A stretch of DNA of 48,900 nucleotides from RBG-16-66-20 sp049651845 (GTDB lineage: Bacteria; Pseudomonadota; Gammaproteobacteria; Burkholderiales; SG8-39), in the NCBI GenBank assembly GCA_049651845.1, contig JBASCW010000167.1:1-48900 (forward strand), given 5' to 3'. A program made the position numbers and the translations under genes. Position 1 is the first letter of the stretch. The number at the start of each line of letters is the position of its first letter. This document shows, one piece after another, positions 1 through 7,782 of the stretch. The notes beneath the pieces are model-generated. The model saw only the letters and a program-made list of their open reading frames with translations, searched no databases and was not told the DNA's origin.

Positions 1-158
1 CGCCACGTACCCGACTCCATCGCGACGCTACGCCATCAACTGAGCGTTCGACTCATCCGGCGCCTCGAGCGGTGTCCGCATTGCGGGCATCGAGGCGCAA
101 GCAAACTCTTGTGACACAGTAAGATTAGGTTTCACCTCCCGGGCGCTCAGATGGCCCA

Positions 159-190
159 TTGCAAGGGCCGGTTGTTGTAGATACAATAAC
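159..190 (+). promoter_or_regulatory. brnTA promoter with overlapping palindromic operator
   Basis: A sigma70-type promoter is visible: TTGCAA at 159-164, a 17-base spacer, and TACAAT at 182-187. The -10 lies in a near-perfect inverted repeat, GTTGTTGTA (171-179), GA, TACAATAAC (182-190), with 8 of 9 pairs matching. BrnA-type antitoxins are known to autorepress through DNA binding, so this is the likely operator. The expected transcription start falls at about 193-195, on or next to the GTG of brnT, so the transcript may be leaderless. Confidence 0.6.
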
Positions 191-192
191 TT

Positions 193-468
193 GTGGCGGT
201 CACCTTCGATCCAAGGAAACGAGCAGCCACACTTGCAGAGCGTGGTCTCGATTTCAAGGACGCCGAACTGGTTTTTGCCGGGACGACTTTTGACGTCGAG
301 GACAAGCGAAAGAACTACGGCGAAGCACGAATCATCTGCTTCGGGGTGCTGCGCGGACGGATCGTTGTCGTTGGCTACACGCCGCGTGGCGCGGATCGCC
401 ACGTTTTTAGCATGAGGAAAGCAAATGACCGCGAAAAGGCGCGTATCGCGCCGCTCCTTGGGCTCTGA
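193..468 (+). CDS. brnT: BrnT family toxin (ribonuclease)
   Basis: The 91-residue protein has the BrnT layout: an N-terminal ITFDP-like strand (VTFDPRKR), the helix LAERGLDF, the segment DAELVF, and a C-terminal RKANDREKAR helix. BrnT toxins are RelE-fold ribonucleases that act on RNA and arrest growth until bound by BrnA. The start is GTG at 193, because BrnT proteins begin a few residues before the FDP motif. No ribosome binding site precedes it, and the promoter -10 ends only five bases upstream. The gene overlaps brnA by 44 bases, a common toxin-first arrangement. Family assignment is firm; activity is inferred. Confidence 0.88.
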   Translation: MAVTFDPRKRAATLAERGLDFKDAELVFAGTTFDVEDKRKNYGEARIICFGVLRGRIVVVGYTPRGADRHVFSMRKANDREKARIAPLLGL

Positions 469-706
469 TCTCAAGCGCGTAGACGCCCACGTCATTCAGC
501 GGCACGAGTACGACGAACTGCCGGAACTAACGGACGATATGCTTGCTCGGGGCAACGTCAACAAGGGCGGACGGCCTCGCGCCGCGAATCCGCGCAAGCT
601 CATTTCCATTCGTTTGCCTGAGAGCGTTATCGAACGTTGGCGCGCGACGGGACCTGGCTGGCAAACGCGTATGGCGGATCGGCTGACCAAGACTCAGCCG
701 AAGTGA
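425..706 (+). CDS. brnA: BrnA family antitoxin
   Basis: The 93-residue protein has a basic N-terminus, a central acidic toxin-binding region, and a C-terminal ribbon-helix-helix segment (ISIRLPESVIERWRATG) that binds DNA. In this family the antitoxin neutralises BrnT and represses the shared promoter. It starts at ATG 425 inside brnT, so the two are translationally coupled. Its stop is followed directly by the attC-like hairpin at 709-772. The G+C is slightly lower than that of the housekeeping genes further on. Confidence 0.87.
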   Translation: MTAKRRVSRRSLGSDLKRVDAHVIQRHEYDELPELTDDMLARGNVNKGGRPRAANPRKLISIRLPESVIERWRATGPGWQTRMADRLTKTQPK

Positions 707-708
707 AA

Positions 709-772
709 CCTAACCACGCAGTGCACCTGACGCACGTAAGAACGGCGTGCGCTGGCGGCTGCGAACGTTAGC
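709..772 (-). repeat. attC-like imperfect hairpin (possible integron recombination site)
   Basis: Three nested stems are visible: CTAAC 710-714 with GTTAG 767-771, CGCAG 717-721 with CTGCG 759-763, and CGCACG 731-736 with CGTGCG 746-751, separated by unpaired bases. Read on the minus strand it ends in GTTAGGT, which fits the integron R' consensus GTTRRRY, and its other end carries AGCTAAC. The TAA of the hydrolase (768-770) sits inside the site, as in gene cassettes. No integrase and no second clear attC are in view. It could instead be a bidirectional transcription terminator without a T-run. Confidence 0.4.
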
Positions 773-1490
773 TGCGCCCAGACGCAATGCCGTCCAGGAT
801 TTTCGCCAGCGCTTCCGGCGCAGTGACGTTCGGGCTGTGGCTGGCGTCGATGTCGATGCAACTCCAGCCTTTCTCGGTGCTCGCGCGGTCGCGGAACTGG
901 CGGAACACGTCGCCGGGCCGCGAGATCTTGCAGTAGACGTAGGTGCGCGGCAGGCGCTCTACGGCGCCGGTGAGCCTGATCTTCTGCTCGAAGGTCTTGA
1001 GGGGCTGCGGCATGCGGTGCGCGCTCACCCAGGCGAGGTCTTCCGGGCTGGTGTCCGGCGGCGTGGGGCTCGGCGGGATGCGCCAGCCGCCGCCTTCGTT
1101 CTTCGCGCCCTCGCGCACACGCTGGCGGTTCTCTTCGGTGTGCAGTTCGAGCAGCGACTGGCCGTCGCGCGGCGCGAAGGCATCGACGTACACCAGCTGC
1201 GCGATGCGATCGCTCAAGCGGTCGGCGACGCCGGTGGCAACCATGCCGCCGTAGCTGTGGCCTACGAGGAGGATGTCGGTGAGGTCCTCGCACTCGAGCA
1301 CGCCGAGGATGTCGGCGATGTGCGTGTCGAGGCCGATGTCCTTGTGCGCGAGGTGCGCGCGCTCGCCAAGGCCTGTGTAAGTTGGCGTGAAGATCTCGTG
1401 CCCGCGCGCCCGCATCAGCGGCCGCATTTTCTTCCACGCCCAGCCTGCCGACCACGCGCCGTGCGCCACCAAAAACGTTGCCACACTCAC
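768..1490 (-). CDS. alpha/beta hydrolase
   Basis: This is a 240-residue single-domain alpha/beta hydrolase of the EstC/salicylate-esterase-like type. The nucleophile elbow GHSYGG puts the catalytic serine at residue 79, the oxyanion HGAW motif is at 10-13, and the C-terminal histidine is in SHSP near 218. There is no signal peptide, so it is cytoplasmic. Substrate cannot be read from the sequence; esters, lactones or C-C bonds are possible. The start is GTG 1490 (GTG 1484 is an alternative) with only a weak GAGAG upstream. Its stop lies in the attC-like hairpin, suggesting it may be a mobile cassette. Confidence 0.8.
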   Translation of the reverse strand: MSVATFLVAHGAWSAGWAWKKMRPLMRARGHEIFTPTYTGLGERAHLAHKDIGLDTHIADILGVLECEDLTDILLVGHSYGGMVATGVADRLSDRIAQLVYVDAFAPRDGQSLLELHTEENRQRVREGAKNEGGGWRIPPSPTPPDTSPEDLAWVSAHRMPQPLKTFEQKIRLTGAVERLPRTYVYCKISRPGDVFRQFRDRASTEKGWSCIDIDASHSPNVTAPEALAKILDGIASGRS

Positions 1491-1559
1491 CTCTCGTGAG
1501 TTGTCTTCGCGATATCGAGGTCAACAATCTCAGAAGCAGTCATTCGCAGTGTTTCAGCA

Positions 1560-2129
1560 CTACCGAATAAATTTCAACGTCCACAGAAAGAAACTGCCAG
1601 CCACGAATGCAAAGAATCCTGCGAAGGATAGCGAAACAGCAAACATCACAAGATTTCGCCAGGCCCAGATTCGGTCCTCCGAATTGTGGCCGAACCGGTC
1701 CAAAAGGGCTTTTACATCATCTGGGACGATTCCTTGAGACACAGCTTGGCGTGCCTCTTGAGTCAACGAGAGTCCGAGAATATGCCAATCACCAGAAACC
1801 TCAGCAATCCAGGTAAACCACGCGAAGACAAACACGCAGAGGGCGATTAAACCGCTCGCAAGAGCGGCACGGGCTGCTTGATCAATCTCACGACGATTCC
1901 GATCCCTGTACGAATAGAAAAGAGCAAGAACAACGATTATTGAAAGCACTACACCCAGTGTCGGAGCAATCTTCCCCAATGGCCCCGGTAGCAATTGATC
2001 TAGAAAAGCCCCACTGATGGGCGCAAAAGAGAAAACTGCTGTAAGCGAACCGCTAACCGTGTTCCAGTACCCAAGCAATTGCTTAAGTTCGTCGCGCTCC
2101 CTCTTGATGATTTCAGACGCACGACTCAT
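1560..2129 (-). CDS. hypothetical inner-membrane protein
   Basis: I do not recognise this 189-residue protein. It has a short charged N-terminus, then about four hydrophobic segments near residues 25-45, 55-72, 88-110 and 165-187. A polar stretch of about 40 residues lies between the third and fourth (DDVKALLDRFGHNSED). It lies 22 bases after the gene at 2152-2772 and is probably cotranscribed with it. Base composition is clearly more A+T-rich than in the conserved genes to the right, which suggests recent acquisition. No catalytic motif is visible. Confidence 0.6.
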   Translation of the reverse strand: MSRASEIIKRERDELKQLLGYWNTVSGSLTAVFSFAPISGAFLDQLLPGPLGKIAPTLGVVLSIIVVLALFYSYRDRNRREIDQAARAALASGLIALCVFVFAWFTWIAEVSGDWHILGLSLTQEARQAVSQGIVPDDVKALLDRFGHNSEDRIWAWRNLVMFAVSLSFAGFFAFVAGSFFLWTLKFIR

Positions 2130-2151
2130 AGCCTAGTACCTGAAGTTCGCA

Positions 2152-2772
2152 CTACTCTTGAATCACCACTTCGACAGGCCTATTGGATTCGATGCACGCA
2201 ACGATATCCGTCTTGCCTGTTTGCTTGCCATCACGAAACGTCTTGAATTTGTATTCGGCACGCTCGAGCTCCTGAATTATCGTAGTCACGCCTGGCATTT
2301 GGCGATACGGTCGACCCATGTCAGCGTCTTGAGCTTTCGCAAACTGTACGAATGCTCCGCGTGTGGACGTAGTGATCACAATCGTGCAACCGCCGCCCTT
2401 TGCCGCCTTCCCTATCTCACTGCTGAACCAGCCCACTGTCGTGACGGTCGCCTTGTCAAAGGGACTCGTTTCCAATTCCGGTTTGACCGAGGATTTCCAG
2501 AACTTTTGGTAGACGCCGAGCTTGGGATCAATGAGGCTCTTATCGCTCAGTTCTTGAAATGTGCCGTCCGTCTTACTCGAAAAACTGGCAGCCGCCATTC
2601 GTGCTTCCCCGGAATTCATAGCAGCCATTAGAGCGCTCGTGTCGCCAGATGTCGCCTTTAAATAGGTCGAGACGATGCGCCATCTCTCGCTGGCATTCTT
2701 ATCTTCCGCAATGGAATATTGCGACACCGCCAATAAGCTAAGAACGACAGTCATGTAAACAGGATTTCTCAT
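2152..2772 (-). CDS. hypothetical exported protein
   Basis: This 206-residue protein begins with a signal peptide (hydrophobic residues 6-22, probable cleavage after SIAED-proximal alanine), so it is periplasmic or secreted. The mature part has two cysteines, in GGGCTIV and DIVACIES, that could form a disulfide, and no motif I recognise. It is the first gene of a probable two-gene leftward unit with the membrane protein at 1560-2129. Composition is A+T-rich compared with the chromosome core. Function unknown. Confidence 0.6.
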   Translation of the reverse strand: MRNPVYMTVVLSLLAVSQYSIAEDKNASERWRIVSTYLKATSGDTSALMAAMNSGEARMAAASFSSKTDGTFQELSDKSLIDPKLGVYQKFWKSSVKPELETSPFDKATVTTVGWFSSEIGKAAKGGGCTIVITTSTRGAFVQFAKAQDADMGRPYRQMPGVTTIIQELERAEYKFKTFRDGKQTGKTDIVACIESNRPVEVVIQE

Positions 2773-2921
2773 GTGCCCCCCCTACAAGTACAAATTGCAA
2801 TTCGACCCATGAATTCCCCTCTTCATGGCGCTGACTCTTATCTTACGCCTACACATTCACTCACCTCTCTGTGCTCTAATATCTCAATCCAGTTTAAATT
2901 TTTCATAGAGGAGAGTAGGAC

Positions 2922-3428
2922 ATGACGATAAAGGCCGGCGACAAGCTGCCCGACGGCAAGCTGATGGAGTCCCTGGAATTCGATTCGGCGACGCAGTGCG
3001 CGATGCCGCCGAAGGAAGTCACGGTGTCGGACGCGGTCAAGGGCAAGAAGATCGCGATTTTCGGCCTGCCGGGCGCGTACACGCCGACCTGCTCCGCGAA
3101 GCACGTGCCGAGCTACCTGCAGAACCTCGATGCGCTGAAGGGCAGGGGCGTGAACGAGGTGTGGTGCGTGTCGGTGAACGACGCGTTCGTGATGGCGCAC
3201 TGGGGCAAGGACCAGAAGGCGATCGGCAAGATCCGGTTCCTGGCCGACGGCAGCGCGGCCTGGACGAAGTCGCTCGGCCTGGAGCTCGACCTCACGGCGC
3301 GCGGCATGGGGATGCGCATGAATCGCTTTTCGATGCTCGTGGACAACGGCGTGGTGAAGTCGGTCAACGTCGAAGGCCCCGGAAAATTCGAGGTTTCCGA
3401 CGGCGCCACGATGGTGAAGCAGGCCTAG
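2922..3428 (+). CDS. peroxiredoxin, Prx5/AHP1 family
   Basis: This 168-residue thiol peroxidase reduces hydrogen peroxide, alkyl hydroperoxides and possibly peroxynitrite. The Prx5 signature PGAYTPTCS places the peroxidatic cysteine at residue 57, with the active-site threonine at 54. A further cysteine (VWCVSVND) follows in the fold, and the C-terminal part has GMGMRMNRFSMLVDNG, typical of the family. It starts at ATG 2922 with a strong AGGAG 6-10 bases upstream. It stands alone and is divergent from 2152-2772 across 149 bases, with its own promoter presumably in that gap. The reductant is likely glutathione/glutaredoxin or thioredoxin. Confidence 0.92.
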   Translation: MTIKAGDKLPDGKLMESLEFDSATQCAMPPKEVTVSDAVKGKKIAIFGLPGAYTPTCSAKHVPSYLQNLDALKGRGVNEVWCVSVNDAFVMAHWGKDQKAIGKIRFLADGSAAWTKSLGLELDLTARGMGMRMNRFSMLVDNGVVKSVNVEGPGKFEVSDGATMVKQA

Positions 3429-3488
3429 GCGGGGGCGTTACAGACGGATACAAATGCTCACAGCAACGCGCGGGCATGCGGCATAGCC

Positions 3489-3520
3489 TTCCTACAAAGA
3501 TTTCCACAACCTTGTAGGAG
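3489..3520 (+). promoter_or_regulatory. hairpin that pairs with the Shine-Dalgarno of the 3527 gene
   Basis: TCCTACAA (3490-3497) and TTGTAGGA (3512-3519) form a perfect 8-bp inverted repeat with a 14-base loop, plus one possible G-U pair outside. The 3' arm contains the ribosome binding site AGGA (3516-3519), seven bases before ATG 3527. If transcribed, the hairpin would hide the site, as in RNA thermometers or other translational switches. It could also be a protein operator. Confidence 0.45.
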
Positions 3521-3526
3521 AAGACG

Positions 3527-4063
3527 ATGAAAACGCTCACTTCCGCAGTTGCGGTCGCAACGCTGGCGCTCGCCGCCACGTTGGCATTCGCGCAGGGCAC
3601 GCCGGGCTACGGCCCCGGCATGGGCCCCGGCCAGGGCATGGGACCCGGCGGCGGCTACGGCCCGGGACGCGGCTCGGCCGACCGCGGCGAAGGGCGTGAG
3701 CGCATGCGCGCCGCGCACCAGGCCTGCCAGGGCAAGCCGGACCAGCGCGCCTGCATGACCGAGCAGGTCTGCGCCAAGTCGTCCGACCCGGCGCAGTGCC
3801 AGGCGCGCGCGAAGGAGCGCGCGAAGTTCGCGCAGCAGCGCCTCGAGCAGCGCCAGAAGCTGCATGAGGCCTGCAACGGCAAGCGCGGCGACGAGCTGAG
3901 CGCCTGCATGCAGACGCAGCACCTCGCGCTCCGCAACCAGCGCATCGAAGAGCGCCAGAAGGCGCACGAAGCCTGCAGCGGCAAGCGCGGCGACGAGCTG
4001 AGCAAGTGCCTCGGCGACCAGCGCCAGAAGTCCGGCTTCGGCTGGCACGGCCCGAGGGGTTAA
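3527..4063 (+). CDS. small exported protein with glycine-rich N-terminus and cysteine repeats
   Basis: The 178-residue protein has a clear signal peptide (residues 1-22, ending ATLAFAQG). A glycine/proline/methionine-rich segment follows, then a charged, helical region. That region has at least two close repeats of the pattern H-E-A-C-x-G-K-R-G-D-E-L-S-x-C, and a looser first copy, HQACQGKPDQRAC. The C-x(10)-C spacing recalls PsiF-type repeats but I would not assign the family. Paired cysteines suggest disulfides or metal binding in the periplasm. An excellent ribosome binding site (AGGAG) is overlapped by a hairpin. Ten bases separate it from azlC. Confidence 0.75.
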   Translation: MKTLTSAVAVATLALAATLAFAQGTPGYGPGMGPGQGMGPGGGYGPGRGSADRGEGRERMRAAHQACQGKPDQRACMTEQVCAKSSDPAQCQARAKERAKFAQQRLEQRQKLHEACNGKRGDELSACMQTQHLALRNQRIEERQKAHEACSGKRGDELSKCLGDQRQKSGFGWHGPRG

Positions 4064-4072
4064 GTCCCGCAG

Positions 4073-4780
4073 TTGCCGCCGCAGCCCAGCTTCGAGAAAT
4101 CCGAGTTCCAGGCTGGGCTGCGCGCAAGCCTACCGCTGCTCGTCGCGGTAGGTCCTTTCGGTTTGATCACCGGCGTGGCCATGGCCGCCGGGGGCATCCC
4201 GCCCCCGGAGGCGATGGCGATGTCGGTGTTCGTCTACGCCGGCGCAGCGATGCTCGCCGCCTCGCAGCTCATCTCCATCGGCGCACCCGCGCTGGTGGTG
4301 GTGCTGGCTGCGTTCATCGTCAACCTGCGGCTGTTCATGTACAGCGCCTCGATCCGCCCGTACCTGGCGGGCGAGCCGCTGTCGCGGCGCCTGATCGTTT
4401 CGTACGCGCTGGTGGACAACCCCTACGCGCTCTTCATGCAGCGCTACAGCACGCACCCGCAGGCGCCGGGCAAATTCGAGTACTTCGCGGGCATGGCGTT
4501 GCCAATCTGGCTCACCTGGCAGGCGGCCGTCGCCATCGGCATCGTCGCCGGCGCGCGCCTGCCCTCGGCCTGGAAGCTCGAGTTCGCCGCCCCGCTCGCC
4601 TTCATCGCCATGACCATCCCCTTTCTGCGCGGCCGGCCGATGCTCGCCGCGGCGCTCTCGGCCGGCGCCACCGCGGTGCTCGCGAACGGCCTTCCGCTCA
4701 AACTGGGATTGGCCTTGGCAGCAGTCGTTGGAATTGCCTCTGGAATGCTTACGGAAAAAATCTCCGGAATAAAACCTTAA
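4073..4780 (+). CDS. azlC: AzlC family permease subunit
   Basis: AzlC is the large membrane subunit of the AzlCD pair, which exports branched-chain amino acids and their analogues in characterised members. The 235-residue sequence shows the family opening SLPLLVAVGPFGLITGVA and the conserved segment NLRLFMYSASI, with about six hydrophobic segments. The start is TTG 4073, ten bases after the preceding stop. No other start leaves the N-terminus complete, but the codon choice is uncertain. azlD follows two bases after the stop, as expected for partners. Confidence 0.88.
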   Translation: MPPQPSFEKSEFQAGLRASLPLLVAVGPFGLITGVAMAAGGIPPPEAMAMSVFVYAGAAMLAASQLISIGAPALVVVLAAFIVNLRLFMYSASIRPYLAGEPLSRRLIVSYALVDNPYALFMQRYSTHPQAPGKFEYFAGMALPIWLTWQAAVAIGIVAGARLPSAWKLEFAAPLAFIAMTIPFLRGRPMLAAALSAGATAVLANGLPLKLGLALAAVVGIASGMLTEKISGIKP

Positions 4781-4782
4781 CC

Positions 4783-5097
4783 ATGAGTCTCTGGCTCATC
4801 ATTGCCGGCATGGCGGCCCTCACCTTCTACCAGCGCGCCTCGTTCCTGCTGCTGCCCGAGCGCGTGCAGCTGCCCCCGGTGCTCGCGCGCGCCCTGCGCT
4901 ACGTGCCCGCGGCGGTGCTGACGGCGATCTGGGCGCCGGAACTGCTGCTGCAGAACGGTGTCCCAAGCGTGGCGCTCGGCAACGAGCGCCTGCTGGCGGG
5001 GCTCGTGGCGATCGGCGTGGCATGGCGCTGGCGGGTGACCTTCGGTACGATCCTCGCCGGGCTCGTCGCCTTGCACCTCTTTGACTGGATGTTCTAG
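4783..5097 (+). CDS. azlD: AzlD family permease subunit
   Basis: This small 104-residue membrane protein starts at ATG 4783, two bases after azlC, and ends at TAG 5095-5097, directly against the next ATG. It has the family pattern: an N-terminal hydrophobic helix, the segment TFYQRASFLLLP, a middle ALRYVPAAVLTAIWAPELL helix, and a C-terminal hydrophobic helix. AzlD completes the AzlC exporter. Gene order and spacing support an operon azlC-azlD-M16 peptidase. Confidence 0.88.
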   Translation: MSLWLIIAGMAALTFYQRASFLLLPERVQLPPVLARALRYVPAAVLTAIWAPELLLQNGVPSVALGNERLLAGLVAIGVAWRWRVTFGTILAGLVALHLFDWMF

Positions 5098-7779
5098 ATG
5101 ATGAAGCGTTTTCTTGTAGTCCTGCTCCTGCTCTTGCCGGTTGTCGCGCTCGCCGCGCCGCAAAAGGTCGTCACCGTCGAAGGCGTTACTGAGTACCGCC
5201 TCGACAACGGCCTGCGCGTGCTGCTGGTGCCCGACCCCAGCGTGAGCAACTTCACGGTGCACATCACCTATCTGGTTGGCTCGCGCCACGAGGGCTACGG
5301 CGAGAAGGGCATGGCGCACCTGCTCGAGCACCTCCTGTTCAAGGGCACGGGCCGGCGCGAGAACGTCAAGGAGGAGATCAACAAGCGCGGCGCGCGCTTC
5401 AACGGCACCACCTCCAACGACCGCACCAACTACTTCGAGACGCTCGCCGCCGCCGGCGACAACCTGGACTGGGCGCTCGGCCTGGAAGCCGACCGCATGG
5501 TGAACGCGAACGTGCGCAAGTCCGACCTCGACAGCGAGATGACCGTGGTGCGCAACGAGTTCGAGATGGGCGAGAACCGGCCCGGCAGCGTGCTCGCCGA
5601 GCGCATGCAGCGCCTGGCCTTCGCCGCGCACAACTACGGCAACCCGGTGATCGGCTTTCGCGCCGACATCGAGCAGGTGCCGATCGAGCGGCTGCAGGCC
5701 TTCTACCGCACCTGGTACCAGCCGGACAACGCCTTCCTCATCGTCGGCGGCAAGATCGACGAGGCCGAGGCGCTGCGCCTGGTCGAGAAGCACTTCGGCC
5801 CGATCCCGCGCCCGAAGCGCGCGCTGCCCGCGCTCTACACGGCGGAGGCGACGCAGGATGGCGAGCGCTCGGTCACGCTGCGGCGCACGGGCGACGTGCA
5901 GATCGTCTCGGCGCTGTACCGCATCCCGGCCGGCAGCCACCCCGACTACGCCGCGGTGGATATCCTCGTCTCGGCCTACGGCACCGCGCCCACCGGCAGG
6001 CTGCACCGCGCGCTGGTGCAGAAGAACCTCGCCACCGCGACCTGGGGCTACGAGCGCATGCTGCGCGATCCGGGCTGGGCGAGCTTCGGCGCGCAGCTGC
6101 CCAAGGACGCGGCGCTCGAGCCCGCGCGCGACGCGCTGCTCGCCGCGCTCGAGGGCCCGGGCCGCGAGCCGGTCACCGACGCCGAGGTCGAGCGCGCGCG
6201 CACCACGCTGCTAAACGACATGGAGAAGGCGCCGCTCGACTCACTCGGCTACGTGCGCTGGCTCGGCGAGTTCGCCGCGATGGGCGACTGGCGCCTGTTT
6301 TTCCTCTACCGCGAGCGCGTGCGCCAGGTGACCACCGCCGACGTGCAGCGCGCGCTCGACACCTGGTTCAAGCCCGCCAACCGCGTGCTCGGCGCCTTCA
6401 TCCCCACCGACAAGCCCGACCGCGCGGCGATCCCGGCCACGCCGGACCTCGCCGCGGCGATCGCCGCCTTCAAGGGCACGGAGTCGGTGCAGGCGGGCGA
6501 GGCCTTCGATCCCACGCCACAGAACATCGAGGCGCGCCTGATCCGGCGCACGCTCTCCAACGGCATCAAGATCGCGCTGCTGCCCAAGAAGACGCGCGGC
6601 GGCACGGTGATCGCGCAGCTCTCGCTCTACTGGGGCGACGAGGCGAGCAAGGCCAACCGCGCGCGCGCCTGCGGCTTCGCCGACGGCATGCTGATGCGCG
6701 GCTCGCTCAAGCGCACGCGCGCCGAGCTGCGCGACGCCTTCGACAAGCTCAAGGCCAGCGTGGCGGTGGGCGCGAACGGCGCTTCCATCAACACGCGCCG
6801 CGCGCAGCTCGACGACACGCTGCGCCTGGTGGCCGAGGTGCTGCGCGAGCCGGCCTTCCCGGAATCCGAGTTCGAAGAGCTGCGCCGCGCCGCGCTCACC
6901 GCGACCGAGTCGCAGCGCGGCGACCCGCAGGCGATCGCCGGCGAGCGCCTCGCGCGCCACCTCACGCCCTGGCCGCGCGGCCACTGGAACTACGTCGAGT
7001 CGGTGGACGAGCGCCTCACCGACATCAAGGCCGTCACGCTGGCGGACGCCCGGCGCTGCTACGCCGAGCTCGTGGGCGCGACCGGCGCCCAGTTCGTCGC
7101 GGTCGGCGACTTCGATCCCGAGGCGCTCGCCAGGCTCGTGGAAGACCTCCTGGGCGGCTGGAAGAGCCCGGCGCCCTACGCGCGCATCCCGGCGCGCCAC
7201 TTCGAGCGCGCGCCGCTCGAGGAGACGGTGCCCACGCCCGACAAGGCCAACGCGGTGCTGCGCGCCGGCATGAACCTGCCGCTGCGCGACGATCACGCGG
7301 ACTTCCCGGCGCTGCTGCTCGGCAACTGGCTGATTGGCGGCACCTCCAGCGGCCGGCTGCCGGCGCGCGTGCGCGAGAAGGAAGGCCTGTCCTACAGCAC
7401 CTACAGCCTGCTCAACGCCGGGCAGCTCGACGCTGCCGGCAGCTTCGGCGTGTCGGCGATCTACGCGCCGCAGAACCGCGAGCGCGTCGAGCGCGCGATC
7501 CGCGAGGAGCTCGAGCGCGCGCTCGACAAGGGCTTCGAGCCGGCCGAGGTCGAGGCGGCGAAGAAGGGCCTGCTCGAGGCGCGCCGCGTGCAGCGCGGCC
7601 AGGACGGCGCGCTTGCGGGGCGCCTGGCGAACTACCTCTACCTCCGGCGCACCTTCGCTTGGGACGTGGCGCTCGAAAAGCGCATCGCCGAGCTCACGCC
7701 CGCGGAGATCCGCGACGCGCTGCGCCGGCACATCGACCTGAAGAAGCTCTCGGTACTGAAGGCCGGCGACTTCAAGTAG
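5098..7779 (+). CDS. M16 family zinc metallopeptidase, two-domain, exported
   Basis: This 893-residue periplasmic protease of the pitrilysin/insulinase family starts with a signal peptide (residues 1-19, cleavage after VALA). The inverted zinc motif HxxEH is intact at H74-E77-H78, with the distal glutamate expected near E154 (VVRNEFE region). The protein has the usual duplicated layout, an active N-terminal half to about residue 450 and a C-terminal half from about 485. The second half lacks the zinc motif and serves as a structural partner. Two ATGs occur at 5098 and 5101, and the first abuts azlD. The family degrades peptides; a specific substrate is not visible. Confidence 0.92.
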   Translation: MMKRFLVVLLLLLPVVALAAPQKVVTVEGVTEYRLDNGLRVLLVPDPSVSNFTVHITYLVGSRHEGYGEKGMAHLLEHLLFKGTGRRENVKEEINKRGARFNGTTSNDRTNYFETLAAAGDNLDWALGLEADRMVNANVRKSDLDSEMTVVRNEFEMGENRPGSVLAERMQRLAFAAHNYGNPVIGFRADIEQVPIERLQAFYRTWYQPDNAFLIVGGKIDEAEALRLVEKHFGPIPRPKRALPALYTAEATQDGERSVTLRRTGDVQIVSALYRIPAGSHPDYAAVDILVSAYGTAPTGRLHRALVQKNLATATWGYERMLRDPGWASFGAQLPKDAALEPARDALLAALEGPGREPVTDAEVERARTTLLNDMEKAPLDSLGYVRWLGEFAAMGDWRLFFLYRERVRQVTTADVQRALDTWFKPANRVLGAFIPTDKPDRAAIPATPDLAAAIAAFKGTESVQAGEAFDPTPQNIEARLIRRTLSNGIKIALLPKKTRGGTVIAQLSLYWGDEASKANRARACGFADGMLMRGSLKRTRAELRDAFDKLKASVAVGANGASINTRRAQLDDTLRLVAEVLREPAFPESEFEELRRAALTATESQRGDPQAIAGERLARHLTPWPRGHWNYVESVDERLTDIKAVTLADARRCYAELVGATGAQFVAVGDFDPEALARLVEDLLGGWKSPAPYARIPARHFERAPLEETVPTPDKANAVLRAGMNLPLRDDHADFPALLLGNWLIGGTSSGRLPARVREKEGLSYSTYSLLNAGQLDAAGSFGVSAIYAPQNRERVERAIREELERALDKGFEPAEVEAAKKGLLEARRVQRGQDGALAGRLANYLYLRRTFAWDVALEKRIAELTPAEIRDALRRHIDLKKLSVLKAGDFK

Positions 7780-7782
7780 CGC

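Noticed and set aside
28..495. 155-codon leftward frame over brnTA
   Set aside because: It overlaps two recognisable genes and their promoter, and its sequence has no family features or ribosome site.
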